Notes under the pieces: generated by a model
Told to the model about the DNA's origin: nothing
What the model saw: the letters and a program-made list of their open reading frames with translations, nothing else
Databases searched by the model: none
Position numbers and translations under genes: made by a program
Shown: positions 16,526 through 27,602 of the stretch, piece by piece
Layout of the letters: each line of letters begins with the position of its first letter
How positions within the stretch are numbered: the stretch's first letter is position 1
Assembly: GCA_001560895.1 (NCBI GenBank)
Contig: CP014326.1
Coordinates: 508,001-572,000, forward strand
Source of the DNA: Streptococcus mitis
Lineage (GTDB): Bacteria > Bacillota > Bacilli > Lactobacillales > Streptococcaceae
Length of the DNA: 64,000 nucleotides
Direction: 5' to 3'

Positions 16526-18568
16526 ATGAGAAAATTTAACAGCCATTCGATTCCGATTCGGCTTAATTTATTGTTTTCAATCGTCATTTTACTCTTTATG
16601 ACCATTATTGGTCGCCTGCTTTATATGCAGGTTTTGAACAAGGATTTTTATGAAAAAAAGCTAGCCTCAGCTAGTCAGACCAAGGTCACAACCAGTTCTG
16701 CTCGTGGGGAAATCTATGATGCTAGTGGAAAACCTTTGGTAGAAAATACATTAAAGCAGGTTGTTTCCTTTACGCGTAGTAATAAAATGACTGCTAAAGA
16801 TCTGAAAGAAATCGCTAGTCAGTTGCTGGGATATGTGAGCATCAGTTCGCCAAATTTGACAGAACGCCAGCTGGCTGATTACTATTTGGCTGATCCTGAA
16901 ATCTATAAAAAAACAGTGGAAGCTCTCCCGAGTGAGAAACGATTGGATTCAGATGGCAATCGCCTATCCGAATCAGAACTGTATAACAATGCGGTCGATA
17001 GTGTCCCAACAAGTCAACTAAACTATACAGAGGATGAAAAGAAAGAAATCTATCTTTTTAGTCAGTTAAATGCTGTTGGAAACTTTGCGACAGGAACCAT
17101 TGCGACAGATCCTCTAAATGATTCTCAGGTGGCTGTTATTGCCTCTATTTCAAAGGAGATGCCTGGCATTAGTATTTCTACTTCTTGGGATCGAAAGATT
17201 TTGGAAACTTCCCTTTCTTCTATAGTAGGGAGTGTATCCAGTGAAAAAGCTGGTCTCCCAGCGGAAGAAGCAGAATCCTATCTTAAAAAAGGCTATTCTC
17301 TAAATGACCGTGTTGGAACCTCCTATTTGGAAAAGCAATATGAAGAGACCTTACAAGGAAAACGCTCGGTAAAAGAAATCCATCTGGATAAATATGGCAA
17401 TATGGAAAGCGTGGACACAATTGAGGAAGGTAGTAAGGGAAACAATATCAAACTGACCATTGATTTGGCCTTCCAAGATAGCGTGGATGCTTTGCTGAAA
17501 AGTTATTTCAATTCCGAGCTAGGAAATGGTGGAGCCAAGTATTCTGAGGGTGTGTATGCAGTCGCCCTTAACCCCAAAACAGGTGCTGTTTTGTCTATGT
17601 CAGGACTCAAACATGACCTGAAAACGGGAGACTTGACGCCTGATTCCTTGGGAACGGTAACCAATGTCTTTGTCCCAGGGTCAGTAGTTAAGGCCGCTAC
17701 CATCAGCTCAGGTTGGGAAAATGGTGTTTTATCAGGAAACCAAACCTTAACAGATCAGCCTATTGTTTTCCAAGGTTCAGCTCCAATTTATTCTTGGTAT
17801 AAATTGGCATATGGATCTTTTCCTATTACAGCTGTGGAAGCCTTGGAGTATTCATCTAATGCTTACATGGTTCAAACCGCTCTTGGAATCATGGGCCAGA
17901 CCTATCAACCAAATATGTTTGTTGGAACCAGCAATTTGGAAACAGCTATGGGAAAACTTCGTGCGACCTTTGGCGAATATGGCTTGGGGGCTGCGACCGG
18001 AATTGACCTACCAGATGAATCTACTGGATTTGTTCCCAAAGAGTATAGCTTTGCTAATTACATCACCAATGCCTTTGGGCAGTTTGATAACTATACGCCC
18101 ATGCAGTTGGCTCAGTATGTAGCAACTATTGCAAATGATGGTGTTCGTGTGGCTCCTCGTATTGTTGAAGGTATTTATGGAAATAATGATAAGGGTGGCC
18201 TTGGGGAATTAATCCAAGCAATAGATACCAAGGAAATCAACAAGGTCAATATTTCTGAATCAGATATGGCAATCTTGCACCAAGGATTTTATCAGGTTGC
18301 TCATGGGACTAGTGGGTTGACAACTGGCCGTGCCTTTTCAAATGGTGCCTTGGTATCCATTAGCGGAAAAACGGGTACAGCCGAAAGCTATGTGGCAGAT
18401 GGTCAGGAAGCAACCAATACCAATGCGGTGGCCTATGCTCCATCTGATAATCCTCAAATCGCTGTTGCAGTGGTCTTTCCTCATAATACCAATCTAACAA
18501 ATGGTGTAGGACCTTCCATTGCGCGTGATATTATCAATCTGTATCAAAAATACCATCCAATGAACTAG
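16526..18568 (+). CDS. pbp2b: Penicillin-binding protein 2b, class B transpeptidase
   Basis: A 680-residue monofunctional transpeptidase for peripheral wall growth. There is a short cytoplasmic start, one membrane anchor ([23 protein letters not shown]), a dimerisation/pedestal domain and a C-terminal transpeptidase. With the start at MRKFNSHS (16526) the motifs fall at the standard pneumococcal positions: SVVK from Ser386, SSN at 443-445, KTG at 615-617. ATG 16511, five codons upstream, is an alternative. Compared with my memory of penicillin-susceptible R6 PBP2b, it carries Ala446 (Thr in R6, beside SSN), Gly476 (Glu), Ala480 (Ser), Ala489 (Thr), Tyr422 (Asn), Lys426, Leu427 and Glu438, substitutions described in low-affinity mosaic alleles. 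Ala619 is unchanged. recR follows 10 bp later. Confidence 0.96.
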   Translation: MRKFNSHSIPIRLNLLFSIVILLFMTIIGRLLYMQVLNKDFYEKKLASASQTKVTTSSARGEIYDASGKPLVENTLKQVVSFTRSNKMTAKDLKEIASQLLGYVSISSPNLTERQLADYYLADPEIYKKTVEALPSEKRLDSDGNRLSESELYNNAVDSVPTSQLNYTEDEKKEIYLFSQLNAVGNFATGTIATDPLNDSQVAVIASISKEMPGISISTSWDRKILETSLSSIVGSVSSEKAGLPAEEAESYLKKGYSLNDRVGTSYLEKQYEETLQGKRSVKEIHLDKYGNMESVDTIEEGSKGNNIKLTIDLAFQDSVDALLKSYFNSELGNGGAKYSEGVYAVALNPKTGAVLSMSGLKHDLKTGDLTPDSLGTVTNVFVPGSVVKAATISSGWENGVLSGNQTLTDQPIVFQGSAPIYSWYKLAYGSFPITAVEALEYSSNAYMVQTALGIMGQTYQPNMFVGTSNLETAMGKLRATFGEYGLGAATGIDLPDESTGFVPKEYSFANYITNAFGQFDNYTPMQLAQYVATIANDGVRVAPRIVEGIYGNNDKGGLGELIQAIDTKEINKVNISESDMAILHQGFYQVAHGTSGLTTGRAFSNGALVSISGKTGTAESYVADGQEATNTNAVAYAPSDNPQIAVAVVFPHNTNLTNGVGPSIARDIINLYQKYHPMN

Positions 18569-18578
18569 AAAGGAATTT

Positions 18579-19175
18579 ATGCTTTATCCAACACCTATTG
18601 CTAAGCTGATTGACAGTTATTCTAAGTTACCAGGTATCGGGATTAAGACGGCTACGCGTCTGGCCTTTTATACGATTGGGATGTCTGATGATGATGTCAA
18701 TGAATTTGCAAAAAATCTCCTTTCTGCTAAGAGAGAGCTGACCTATTGCTCCATCTGTGGTCGTTTGACTGATGACGATCCTTGCTCTATCTGTACCGAT
18801 CCAAGTCGTGACCAGACAACGATTTTGGTGCTAGAGGATAGTCGTGATGTGGCGGCCATGGAAAATATCCAAGAATATCATGGACTTTATCATGTTTTGC
18901 ATGGCCTGATTTCCCCCATGAATGGCATCAGCCCAGATGATATCAATCTCAAGAGCCTCATGACTCGTCTCATGGATAGTGAGGTTTCAGAAGTCATCGT
19001 AGCAACCAATGCCACGGCAGATGGGGAAGCGACTTCCATGTATCTTTCACGCTTACTCAAGCCAGCTGGTATTAAGGTTACGCGTCTGGCACGAGGTCTT
19101 GCTGTGGGGGCAGATATCGAGTATGCGGACGAAGTTACACTCTTACGAGCCATTGAAAATCGGACAGAGCTGTAA
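18579..19175 (+). CDS. recR: Recombination mediator RecR
   Basis: A 198-residue RecR, which loads RecA with RecO/RecF at gapped DNA. Domains are visible in order: a helix-hairpin-helix ([15 protein letters not shown]), a four-cysteine zinc finger ([16 protein letters not shown], ~57-72), a TOPRIM domain ([16 protein letters not shown] onwards, with Glu and Asp acidic motifs) and the C-terminal Walker-like region [19 protein letters not shown]. Full length. It is cotranscribed with pbp2b, as in other streptococci. Confidence 0.96.
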   Translation: MLYPTPIAKLIDSYSKLPGIGIKTATRLAFYTIGMSDDDVNEFAKNLLSAKRELTYCSICGRLTDDDPCSICTDPSRDQTTILVLEDSRDVAAMENIQEYHGLYHVLHGLISPMNGISPDDINLKSLMTRLMDSEVSEVIVATNATADGEATSMYLSRLLKPAGIKVTRLARGLAVGADIEYADEVTLLRAIENRTEL

Positions 19176-19218
19176 GTCTAGATAAATTAATAAACTAAAT
19201 TCATTTATACAAAAAATC

Positions 19219-19253
19219 AAGGAGATCGATATTTGTTTTATCGGTCTCTTTTT
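19219..19253 (+). terminator. Terminator of pbp2b-recR
   Basis: GGAGATCGAT pairs with ATCGGTCTC around ATTTGTTTT, followed by TTTTT. Confidence 0.88.
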
Positions 19254-19284
19254 AGATTACTTTAAGACCAGTATCGGGTTCAAG

Positions 19285-19313
19285 TTTCAAAAAAGAAGCA
19301 AATATGATATACT
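19285..19313 (+). promoter_or_regulatory. ddl promoter
   Basis: TTTCAA (19285-19290), 17 bases, TATACT (19308-19313). Confidence 0.55.
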
Positions 19314-19350
19314 AAAGAGCGAGTATTCTAGTAGAATTAGGACAAGTAAT

Positions 19351-20394
19351 ATGAAACAAACGATTATTCTTTTATACGGTGGACGGAGTGCAGAGCGTGA
19401 AGTCTCTGTCCTTTCAGCAGAAAGTGTCATGCGTGCGGTTAACTATGATCGTTTCGCAGTCAAGACTTTCTTTATCAGTCAGTCAGGTGACTTTATCAAA
19501 ACGCAGGAATTTAGCCAGACTCCTGGGCAAGAGGATCGTCTTATGACCAATGAAACCATTGATTGGGATAAGAAAGTTGCACCAAGTGCTATCTACGAAG
19601 AAGGGGCAGTTGTCTTTCCAGTTCTTCATGGTCCGATGGGAGAAGATGGCTCTGTTCAAGGCTTCCTCGAAGTTTTGAAAATGCCTTATGTTGGTTGCAA
19701 TATTTTGTCATCCAGTCTTGCCATGGACAAAATCACGACCAAGCGTGTGTTAGAATCTGCTGGCATTGCTCAAGTTCCTTATGTGGCTATCGTTGAAGGT
19801 GATGATATGACTTCTAAAATCGCTGAAGTGGAAGAAAAATTGACTTATCCAGTCTTCACTAAGCCGTCAAACATGGGTTCAAGTGTCGGTATTTCTAAAT
19901 CTGAAAATCAAGAAGAACTCCGTCAGGCTTTGGAACTTGCCTTTCAATATGACAGTCGTGTTTTGGTAGAGCAAGGGGTCAATGCCCGTGAAATCGAGGT
20001 TGGACTCTTGGGAAACTACGATGTCAAAAGTACGCTACCAGGAGAAGTAGTCAAGGATGTTGCCTTTTATGACTACGATGCCAAGTATATTGACAACAAG
20101 ATTACCATGGATATCCCAGCTAAAATCAGTGATGATGTGATAGCTGTCATGCGTCAAAATGCAGAAACGGCCTTCCGTGCCATTGGTGGTTTAGGCTTAT
20201 CTCGTTGTGATTTCTTTTATACAGATAAGGGAGAAATCTTCCTAAATGAGCTCAATACCATGCCAGGTTTCACCCAGTGGTCAATGTATCCATTACTTTG
20301 GGACAATATGGGAATCAGCTACCCAGACCTAATCGAGCGTTTGGTTGACCTTGCCAAGGAAAGTTTTGACAAGCGCGAAGCGCATTTGCTATAA
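19351..20394 (+). CDS. ddl: D-alanine--D-alanine ligase
   Basis: A 347-residue ATP-grasp enzyme that makes the D-Ala-D-Ala dipeptide for peptidoglycan. Visible are [20 protein letters not shown] (N-terminal substrate site), [15 protein letters not shown], the ATP-binding [13 protein letters not shown], and the metal-binding [17 protein letters not shown] near the C-terminus. Length is normal. The MPGFT segment has Phe rather than Tyr where D-Ala-D-Lac ligases differ, so D-Ala specificity is expected. The gene sits close to pbp2b, and ddl is known to hitchhike with pbp2b in recombination events. Confidence 0.96.
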   Translation: MKQTIILLYGGRSAEREVSVLSAESVMRAVNYDRFAVKTFFISQSGDFIKTQEFSQTPGQEDRLMTNETIDWDKKVAPSAIYEEGAVVFPVLHGPMGEDGSVQGFLEVLKMPYVGCNILSSSLAMDKITTKRVLESAGIAQVPYVAIVEGDDMTSKIAEVEEKLTYPVFTKPSNMGSSVGISKSENQEELRQALELAFQYDSRVLVEQGVNAREIEVGLLGNYDVKSTLPGEVVKDVAFYDYDAKYIDNKITMDIPAKISDDVIAVMRQNAETAFRAIGGLGLSRCDFFYTDKGEIFLNELNTMPGFTQWSMYPLLWDNMGISYPDLIERLVDLAKESFDKREAHLL

Positions 20395-20403
20395 AAATGA
20401 AAG

Positions 20404-20467
20404 AAGGGGTAGGAGCCAGAACCATCACTACAAGGTGACTAGAGTTCTCGGGCTCCGACCCTTTTTA
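20404..20467 (+). terminator. Long hairpin terminator between ddl and murF
   Basis: GGGTAGGAGCCAGAAC pairs with GTTCTCGGGCTCCGACCC across a loop of about 24 bases, with TTTTT after it. murF starts 11 bases later, so some read-through would be needed if murF lacks its own promoter; I see no clear promoter for it. Confidence 0.88.
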
Positions 20468-20478
20468 AAGGAGTAGAA

Positions 20479-21852
20479 ATGAAATTAACTATCCACGAAG
20501 TTGCCCAAGCTGTTGGGGTGAAAAATGATGTCAGCATCTTTGAGGACATCCAGTTGGAAAAGGCTGAGTTTGACAGTCGTTTGATTGAGGAAGGGGACTT
20601 GTTTGTGCCCCTCAAAGGTGCGCGTGATGGCCATGACTTTATCGAAACAGCCTTTGAAAATGGTGCTGCTGTAACCCTGTCTGAGAAAGAAATCGCAAAT
20701 CACCCCTACATTCTAGTAGACGACGTTTTGGCTGCCTTTCAATCACTAGCTGCCTACTATCTTGAGAAAACAGCTGTTGATGTCTTTGCTGTAACGGGTT
20801 CAAATGGTAAGACGACGACCAAGGATATGTTGGCGCATTTGCTATCAACAACCTACAAAACCTACAAAACACAAGGCAATTACAATAACGAGATTGGCCT
20901 TCCTTATACAGTTCTCCATATGCCTGAAGGAACAGAAAAGTTGGTCTTGGAGATGGGTCAGGATCACTTGGGAGATATCCATCTCTTGTCAGAACTGGCC
21001 CATCCAAAGACAGCCATTGTGACCTTGGTTGGAGAGGCTCATTTAGCCTTTTTCAAAGACCGTTCGGAAATTGCCAAGGGAAAAATGCAAATTGCAGATG
21101 GTATGGCTTCGGGTTCTTTGCTTTTGGCACCAGCTGACTCCATTGTAGAGGACTACTTGCCAGCTGATAAAAAGGTGGTTCGTTTTGGGCAAGGAGCAGA
21201 GCTGGAAATAACAGACTTGATTGAGCGCAAGGATAGTCTGACCTTTAAGACTAATTTCTTGGACCAAGCCCTTGATTTGCCAGTGACTGGCAAGTACAAT
21301 GCCACTAATGCTATGATTGCGTCCTATGTTGCCCTGCAAGAAGGAGTTTCAGAGGAGAAAATTCGTCAGGCCTTCCAAAATCTTGAATTGACGCGTAACC
21401 GTACCGAGTGGAAGAAAGCAGCCAATGGAGCAGATATTCTGTCTGACGTATATAATGCTAATCCAACTGCTATGAAGTTAATTTTGGAGACATTCTTTGC
21501 CATCCCAGCCAATGAAGGGGGCAAGAAAATTGCAGTCTTGGCGGATATGAAGGAACTCGGTGACCAGTCTGTTCAACTCCATAACCAGATGATTTTGAGT
21601 CTCTCGCCAGATGTGATTGATACCGTGATTTTCTATGGAGAAGATATCGCAGAATTGGCCCAATTGGCCAGTCAAATGTTCCCGATCGGCCATGTTTTCT
21701 ACTTCAAAAAAACGGCCGACGAGGACCAATTTGAAGATCTAGTCAAGCAAGTCAAGGAAAGTCTTGGAGATAATGACCAAATCCTGCTCAAAGGCTCTAA
21801 CTCTATGAATCTAGCCAAGCTGGTAGAAAGTTTAGAGCATGAAGACAAGTGA
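20479..21852 (+). CDS. murF: UDP-N-acetylmuramoyl-tripeptide--D-alanyl-D-alanine ligase
   Basis: A 457-residue Mur ligase that adds D-Ala-D-Ala to the UDP-MurNAc-tripeptide, the last cytoplasmic step of precursor synthesis. It has three domains: an N-terminal UDP-binding domain with FDSRLIEEGDLFVPLKG, a central ATPase with the P-loop GSNGKTTT (107-114) and QGNYNNEIGLPYTVL, and a C-terminal domain with DVYNANPTAM and KGSNSMNL. Strong RBS AAAGGAG. It overlaps the following Nudix gene by 14 bp. Confidence 0.95.
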   Translation: MKLTIHEVAQAVGVKNDVSIFEDIQLEKAEFDSRLIEEGDLFVPLKGARDGHDFIETAFENGAAVTLSEKEIANHPYILVDDVLAAFQSLAAYYLEKTAVDVFAVTGSNGKTTTKDMLAHLLSTTYKTYKTQGNYNNEIGLPYTVLHMPEGTEKLVLEMGQDHLGDIHLLSELAHPKTAIVTLVGEAHLAFFKDRSEIAKGKMQIADGMASGSLLLAPADSIVEDYLPADKKVVRFGQGAELEITDLIERKDSLTFKTNFLDQALDLPVTGKYNATNAMIASYVALQEGVSEEKIRQAFQNLELTRNRTEWKKAANGADILSDVYNANPTAMKLILETFFAIPANEGGKKIAVLADMKELGDQSVQLHNQMILSLSPDVIDTVIFYGEDIAELAQLASQMFPIGHVFYFKKTADEDQFEDLVKQVKESLGDNDQILLKGSNSMNLAKLVESLEHEDK

Positions 21853-22450
21853 TTTTGTCAAGTATTTGCAAAGAATGATTGCCATTACAGATACTGGATT
21901 AACCTTTACAAAAGATCCGTTTGACCGTGAGCGCTACGAAGACTTGCGAGGCCTTTTATCTGAAATGTTGAATCAAGCATCAGACCTTGATGCCGAAGAA
22001 GTGGCAGAAGTCTTGAAGCCAACTTCTGCTTACGCGACTCCGTTAATGGACGTCCGTGCTTGGATTGTTGAGGACGAAAAGATTTGTCTGGTTAGGGGAC
22101 AAGGAGAGGATAGTTGGGCTTTGCCAGGTGGCTTTGGTGAGGTTGGCTATTCTCCAACAGAAAATATTCTCAAGGAAATTGAAGAAGAAACCGGTTTTAA
22201 AGCCAAAGTTGAAAGACTGCTAGCTGTTTTTGATACCAATCGTTTCCAACTACAGAGCAAACAATATGCAAAGTTTGTTTTTGAATGTAAGCTTCTTGAT
22301 GGACAATTCCAAGAAAATCAAGAAATTGCTGACCTTCAATTTTTTGCCATTGACCAACTACCAACCTTATCTGAAAAACGCATTACCAAGGAGCAAATAG
22401 AGCTTCTTTGGCAGGTTTATCAAGGTCAGAGGGAACAATATCTTGACTAA
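21839..22450 (+). CDS. Nudix hydrolase (YjhB/NUDIX-4-like)
   Basis: A 203-residue protein with an N-terminal helical extension (~1-60, as in the family annotated hydrolase of X-linked nucleoside diphosphates, N-terminal) followed by a Nudix domain (~68-190). The Nudix box reads GFGEVGYSPTENILKEIEEETGF: the catalytic helix EIEEETG is intact, but the position normally Glu after GxG is Tyr and the usual Arg is Lys. The start overlaps the end of murF, so the two are cotranscribed. The substrate is unknown; an ADP-ribose or CDP-type substrate would be typical of this subgroup. Confidence 0.82.
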   Translation: MKTSDFVKYLQRMIAITDTGLTFTKDPFDRERYEDLRGLLSEMLNQASDLDAEEVAEVLKPTSAYATPLMDVRAWIVEDEKICLVRGQGEDSWALPGGFGEVGYSPTENILKEIEEETGFKAKVERLLAVFDTNRFQLQSKQYAKFVFECKLLDGQFQENQEIADLQFFAIDQLPTLSEKRITKEQIELLWQVYQGQREQYLD

Positions 22451-22540
22451 AAAGATGATTATCGTATTTCTAAATTCATTTTTCTCAAGTAGCATGGTAT
22501 AATAAAATGCAGGAAAATTTTGAATCATGAGGAAGACTAG

Positions 22541-23245
22541 ATGAATTTATGGGATATTTTCTTTACGACCCAAGCAACAGAACCACCCAAATTTGACCTT
22601 TTTTGGTATGTCAGTATATTTACACTCTTGGCCTTGACCTTTTATACAGCCTATCGTTATCGTGAGAAGAAGGTTTACCAACGATTTTTCCAGATTTTAC
22701 AGGCAGTTCAGTTAATCCTTCTCTATGGTTGGTACTGGGTCAATCATATGCCACTGTCAGAAAGCTTACCCTTTTACCATTGTCGTATGGCCATGTTTGT
22801 GGTACTCTTGCTTCCTGGTCAGTCCAAATATCGGCAGTATTTTGCATTGCTAGGGACATTCGGAACATTAGCAGCCTTTGTTTATCCAGTGCCAGACGCC
22901 TATCCTTTCCCCCATATTGCCATCTTGTCCTTTATCTTTGGGCACTTAGCACTCTTGGGGAACTCTCTAGTTTATCTCTTGAGACAGTATAATGCGCGAT
23001 TGCTGGATGTGAAGGGAATTTTTCTCATGACCTTTACCCTAAATGCCTTGATTTTTGTGGTCAATTTGGTAACAGGTGGTGATTACGGATTCTTGACAAA
23101 ACCGCCATTGGTTGGGGATCACGGCTTAGTGGCTAATTATTTAATCGTTTCCCTAGCCTTGTCGGCAGCGATTACCTTGACCAAGAAAATTTTGGAACTA
23201 TTTTTAGAACAAGAAGCAGAAAAAATGATTGCAAAGAAAGCTTAG
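22541..23245 (+). CDS. TIGR02206/YwaF-like integral membrane protein
   Basis: A 234-residue membrane protein with about six to seven hydrophobic helices. The segment LPFYHCRMAMFVVLLLPG and the later histidines in FPHIAILSFIFGHLALLGNSLVYLL fit the TIGR02206/YwaF family, whose function is unknown. The end of the protein is charged (EQEAEKMIAKKA) and its last codons form one arm of a terminator. It has its own upstream spacing of 90 bp from the Nudix gene and precedes the division cluster. Confidence 0.72.
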   Translation: MNLWDIFFTTQATEPPKFDLFWYVSIFTLLALTFYTAYRYREKKVYQRFFQILQAVQLILLYGWYWVNHMPLSESLPFYHCRMAMFVVLLLPGQSKYRQYFALLGTFGTLAAFVYPVPDAYPFPHIAILSFIFGHLALLGNSLVYLLRQYNARLLDVKGIFLMTFTLNALIFVVNLVTGGDYGFLTKPPLVGDHGLVANYLIVSLALSAAITLTKKILELFLEQEAEKMIAKKA

Positions 23246-23263
23246 AAATGAGCTTTCTTTTTT
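23233..23263 (+). terminator. Terminator overlapping the end of the YwaF-like gene
   Basis: AAAGAAAGCT pairs with AGCTTTCTTT around TAGAAATG, with TTTTTG following. Confidence 0.85.
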
Positions 23264-23374
23264 GTACAATAGACAGATTGTTGACAAAGTTTACAGTGAA
23301 TGAATTTCTGAACAGAAAAACAAAAAAATTGGCTAGTAAATTTAGGAAAAAACTGAGCACGATGAGATTTTTTG

Positions 23375-23383
23375 TGTTATAAT
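23375..23383 (+). promoter_or_regulatory. Extended -10 promoter of the ftsA operon
   Basis: TGTTATAAT at 23375-23383 is an extended -10 with no consensus -35. The leader to ftsA is about 75 bases. Confidence 0.55.
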
Positions 23384-23464
23384 ATTCTGTGAATAGCTAT
23401 GCCCACGTTTAGCTATTGAATATTACGAAGTTAGAAACTTGGAAGATAGAGAGGATGCGATGTA

Positions 23465-24838
23465 ATGGCTAGAGAAGGCTTTTTTACAGGTCTAGATATT
23501 GGAACAAGCTCTGTCAAGGTGCTTGTAGCCGAGCAGAGAAATGGTGAATTAAATGTAATTGGTGTGAGTAATGCCAAAAGTAAAGGTGTAAAGGATGGAA
23601 TTATTGTTGATATTGATGCAGCAGCAACTGCTATCAAATCGGCAATTTCCCAAGCTGAAGAAAAAGCAGGCATTTCAATTAAATCGGTGAATGTTGGTTT
23701 GCCAGCTAATCTTTTACAGGTAGAACCAACTCAAGGAATGATTCCAGTAACATCTGATACCAAGGAAATTATGGATCAAGATGTCGAAAATGTTGTCAAA
23801 TCAGCCTTGACTAAGAGTATGACACCTGATCGTGAGGTTATCACATTCATCCCTGAGGAATTTATTGTTGATGGCTTTCAAGGGATTCGTGATCCACGTG
23901 GTATGATGGGGGTTCGCCTGGAAATGCGTGGTTTGCTTTATACAGGCCCTCGTACTATCTTGCACAATTTGCGTAAGACGGTTGAGCGTGCAGGTGTTCA
24001 GGTTGAAAATGTTATCATTTCACCACTAGCAATGGTTCAATCAGTTTTGAACGAAGGTGAGCGTGAATTTGGTGCTACAGTGATTGATATGGGGGCAGGT
24101 CAAACGACTGTCGCTACAATCCGTAACCAAGAACTCCAGTTTACCAATATTCTCCAAGAAGGCGGAGATTATGTAACTAAGGATATCTCTAAAGTCTTGA
24201 AGACATCACAGAAACTAGCCGAAGGTTTAAAATTAAACTATGGAGAGGCTTATCCTCCTATTGCAAGTAAAGAAACCTTCCAAGTAGAGGTTATTGGGGA
24301 AGTAGAACCTGTTGAAGTGACAGAAAATTACTTGTCAGAAATTATTTCTGCACGTATTAAGCATATTTTTGAACAAATCAAACAAGACTTAGACAGAAGA
24401 CATTTATTGGATCTTCCTGGTGGCATTGTTTTGATTGGTGGAACGGCTATTTTACCTGGTATTGTGGAGCTTGCTCAAGAAGTTTTTGGTGTTCGTGTCA
24501 AGCTTTATGTTCCTAATCAAGTTGGGATTCGTAATCCAGCCTTTGCTCATGTGATTAGCTTGTCAGAATTTGCGGGACAATTGACAGAAGTACATCTCTT
24601 GGCTCAGCGAGCAGTCAAGGGTGATGAAGGACTATTCCAACAACCGCTTGGTTTTGGGGGTATGATTCAGAAAACAGCTCAGTTTGTCCAATCAACTACT
24701 GTTCAACCAACCCCTGCTCCAGAAGTAGAACCTGTAGCTCCTGCAGAACAAATTGCAGATTTCCAACAGACTTCACAAAATAAACCGAAATTAGCAGATC
24801 GTTTCCGTGGCTTGATCGGAAGCATGTTTGACGAATAA
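23465..24838 (+). CDS. ftsA: Cell division protein FtsA
   Basis: A 457-residue actin-like division protein that tethers FtsZ to the membrane. It opens with the phosphate-1 loop GLDIGTSSVKVLVAE, has the 1C subdomain, VIDMGAGQTTVATI (phosphate 2), and the adenosine loop GGIVLIGGTAILPGI. The C-terminal amphipathic membrane-targeting helix KLADRFRGLIGSMFDE is intact. Strong RBS (GAGAGG) about 10 bases before ATG 23465. ftsZ follows after 16 bp. Confidence 0.97.
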   Translation: MAREGFFTGLDIGTSSVKVLVAEQRNGELNVIGVSNAKSKGVKDGIIVDIDAAATAIKSAISQAEEKAGISIKSVNVGLPANLLQVEPTQGMIPVTSDTKEIMDQDVENVVKSALTKSMTPDREVITFIPEEFIVDGFQGIRDPRGMMGVRLEMRGLLYTGPRTILHNLRKTVERAGVQVENVIISPLAMVQSVLNEGEREFGATVIDMGAGQTTVATIRNQELQFTNILQEGGDYVTKDISKVLKTSQKLAEGLKLNYGEAYPPIASKETFQVEVIGEVEPVEVTENYLSEIISARIKHIFEQIKQDLDRRHLLDLPGGIVLIGGTAILPGIVELAQEVFGVRVKLYVPNQVGIRNPAFAHVISLSEFAGQLTEVHLLAQRAVKGDEGLFQQPLGFGGMIQKTAQFVQSTTVQPTPAPEVEPVAPAEQIADFQQTSQNKPKLADRFRGLIGSMFDE

Positions 24839-24851
24839 AGAGGAAAAATAA

Positions 24852-26114
<1,263 letters not shown>

Positions 26115-26118
26115 GTAA

Positions 26119-26790
26119 ATGAATGTAAAAGAAAATACAGAACGTGTTTTTCGAGAAGTTGCAGAAGCAAGTTTGAGTGCTCATCGCGAGAGTGGCTCAG
26201 TCTCTGTCATTGCAGTTACCAAGTATGTAGATGTACCGACAGCGGAAGCTTTGCTTCCGCTAGGGGTTCATCATATCGGTGAAAATCGTGTAGATAAGTT
26301 TCTAGAGAAATATCAAGCTTTAAAAGATCGAGATGTGACTTGGCATTTGATTGGTACCTTGCAAAGACGTAAGGTGAAAGATGTCATTCAATACGTTGAT
26401 TATTTCCATGCATTGGACTCAGTAAAGCTAGCAGAGGAAATTCAAAAAAGAAGTGACCGAGTCATCAAGTGTTTCCTTCAGGTAAATATTTCTAAAGAAG
26501 AAAGTAAACACGGCTTTTCGAGAGAGGAACTGCTGGAAATCTTGCCAGAGTTAGCCAAACTAGATAAGATTGAATATGTTGGTTTAATGACCATGGCACC
26601 TTTTGAGGCTAGCAGTGAGCAGTTGAAAGAAATTTTCAAGGCGACCCAAGATTTACAAAAAGAAATCCAAGAAAAACAAATTCCAAATATGCCTATGACA
26701 GAGTTAAGTATGGGAATGAGTCGTGATTATAAAGAAGCGATTCAATTCGGTTCCACCTTTGTTCGTATAGGTACAGCATTTTTTAAGTAG
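26119..26790 (+). CDS. ylmE: YggS/YlmE pyridoxal-phosphate homeostasis protein
   Basis: A 223-residue alanine-racemase-fold protein of the YggS/PLPBP family, which binds PLP and keeps free PLP and amino acid pools balanced. It has AVTKYVDVPTAEALL (PLP-binding Lys), HHIGENRVDKFLEKY, WHLIGTLQRRKVKDVI, CFLQVNISKEESKHGF, LMTMAP, and the phosphate site LSMGMSRDYKEAIQFGSTFVRIGTAFF. Intact. It starts four bases after the ftsZ stop codon region, so it is tightly linked to the division operon. Confidence 0.93.
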   Translation: MNVKENTERVFREVAEASLSAHRESGSVSVIAVTKYVDVPTAEALLPLGVHHIGENRVDKFLEKYQALKDRDVTWHLIGTLQRRKVKDVIQYVDYFHALDSVKLAEEIQKRSDRVIKCFLQVNISKEESKHGFSREELLEILPELAKLDKIEYVGLMTMAPFEASSEQLKEIFKATQDLQKEIQEKQIPNMPMTELSMGMSRDYKEAIQFGSTFVRIGTAFFK

Positions 26791-26799
26791 GAGAGAACC

Positions 26800-27339
26800 A
26801 TGTCTTTAAAAGATAGATTCGATAGATTTATAGATTATTTTACGGAGGATGAGGATTTAAGTCTCCCTAATGAAAAACGAGATGAGCCTATTTTAACTCC
26901 AGTAAATTCTACACAGGACACGGCTCTTTCAACAAATCAAACACCACGCACAAATAGTACAAAAGAAAATAATATTACTAGACTGCATGCACGTCAACAA
27001 GAGTTAGCCAAGCAAAGTCAGCATTCTACTGAAAAAGTAACAATCGATGTTCGTTATCCTAGAAAATATGAAGATGCGATAGAAATTGTTGATTTATTAG
27101 CAGGAAATGAAAGTATTTTGATTGATTTTCAATATATGACTGAAGTGCAAGCTCGTCGTTGTTTAGATTATCTGGATGGAGCTTGCCATGTTCTAGCTGG
27201 AAATTTGAAAAAGGTAGCTTCTACCATGTATTTGTTGACACCAGTGAATGTTATTGTGAATATTGAAGATATTCGTTTACCGGATGAAGATCAACAAGGT
27301 GAGTTTGATTTTGATATGAGACGAAATAGAGTACGATAA
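26800..27339 (+). CDS. sepF: Cell division protein SepF
   Basis: A 179-residue SepF (YlmF), which binds the FtsZ tail and helps anchor it to the membrane. The N-terminal amphipathic helix [14 protein letters not shown] is the membrane-binding element. A low-complexity linker leads to the SepF core (~85-165) with [47 protein letters not shown]. Its stop overlaps the ylmG start by a base (TAATG arrangement), indicating coupling. Confidence 0.95.
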   Translation: MSLKDRFDRFIDYFTEDEDLSLPNEKRDEPILTPVNSTQDTALSTNQTPRTNSTKENNITRLHARQQELAKQSQHSTEKVTIDVRYPRKYEDAIEIVDLLAGNESILIDFQYMTEVQARRCLDYLDGACHVLAGNLKKVASTMYLLTPVNVIVNIEDIRLPDEDQQGEFDFDMRRNRVR

Positions 27340-27602
27340 TGATTTTTTTAATTCGTATGATTTATAACGCAGTAGATATTTACTCCCTGATTTTGGTAGC
27401 CTTTGCTGTCATGTCTTGGTTTCCAGGTGCCTATGAATCAAGTTTAGGTCGTTGGATTGTAGCATTGGTAAAGCCAGTGCTTTCTCCCTTGCAACGCTTG
27501 CCTTTACAGATAGCGGGTCTTGATTTATCTGTTTGGGTTGCGATTGTTTTGGTTCGATTTTTAGGGGAAAATTTAGTGCGTTTTCTTGCAATGATAATAT
27601 GA
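27339..27602 (+). CDS. ylmG: YggT family membrane protein YlmG
   Basis: An 87-residue membrane protein with two predicted helices and the family motif FPGAYESSLGRWIVALVKPVLSPLQRLPL. YlmG/YggT members are linked to division-site and septum organisation in Gram-positive bacteria, with no defined biochemistry. It overlaps sepF at the start and ylmH at the end (ATGA). Confidence 0.9.
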   Translation: MIFLIRMIYNAVDIYSLILVAFAVMSWFPGAYESSLGRWIVALVKPVLSPLQRLPLQIAGLDLSVWVAIVLVRFLGENLVRFLAMII

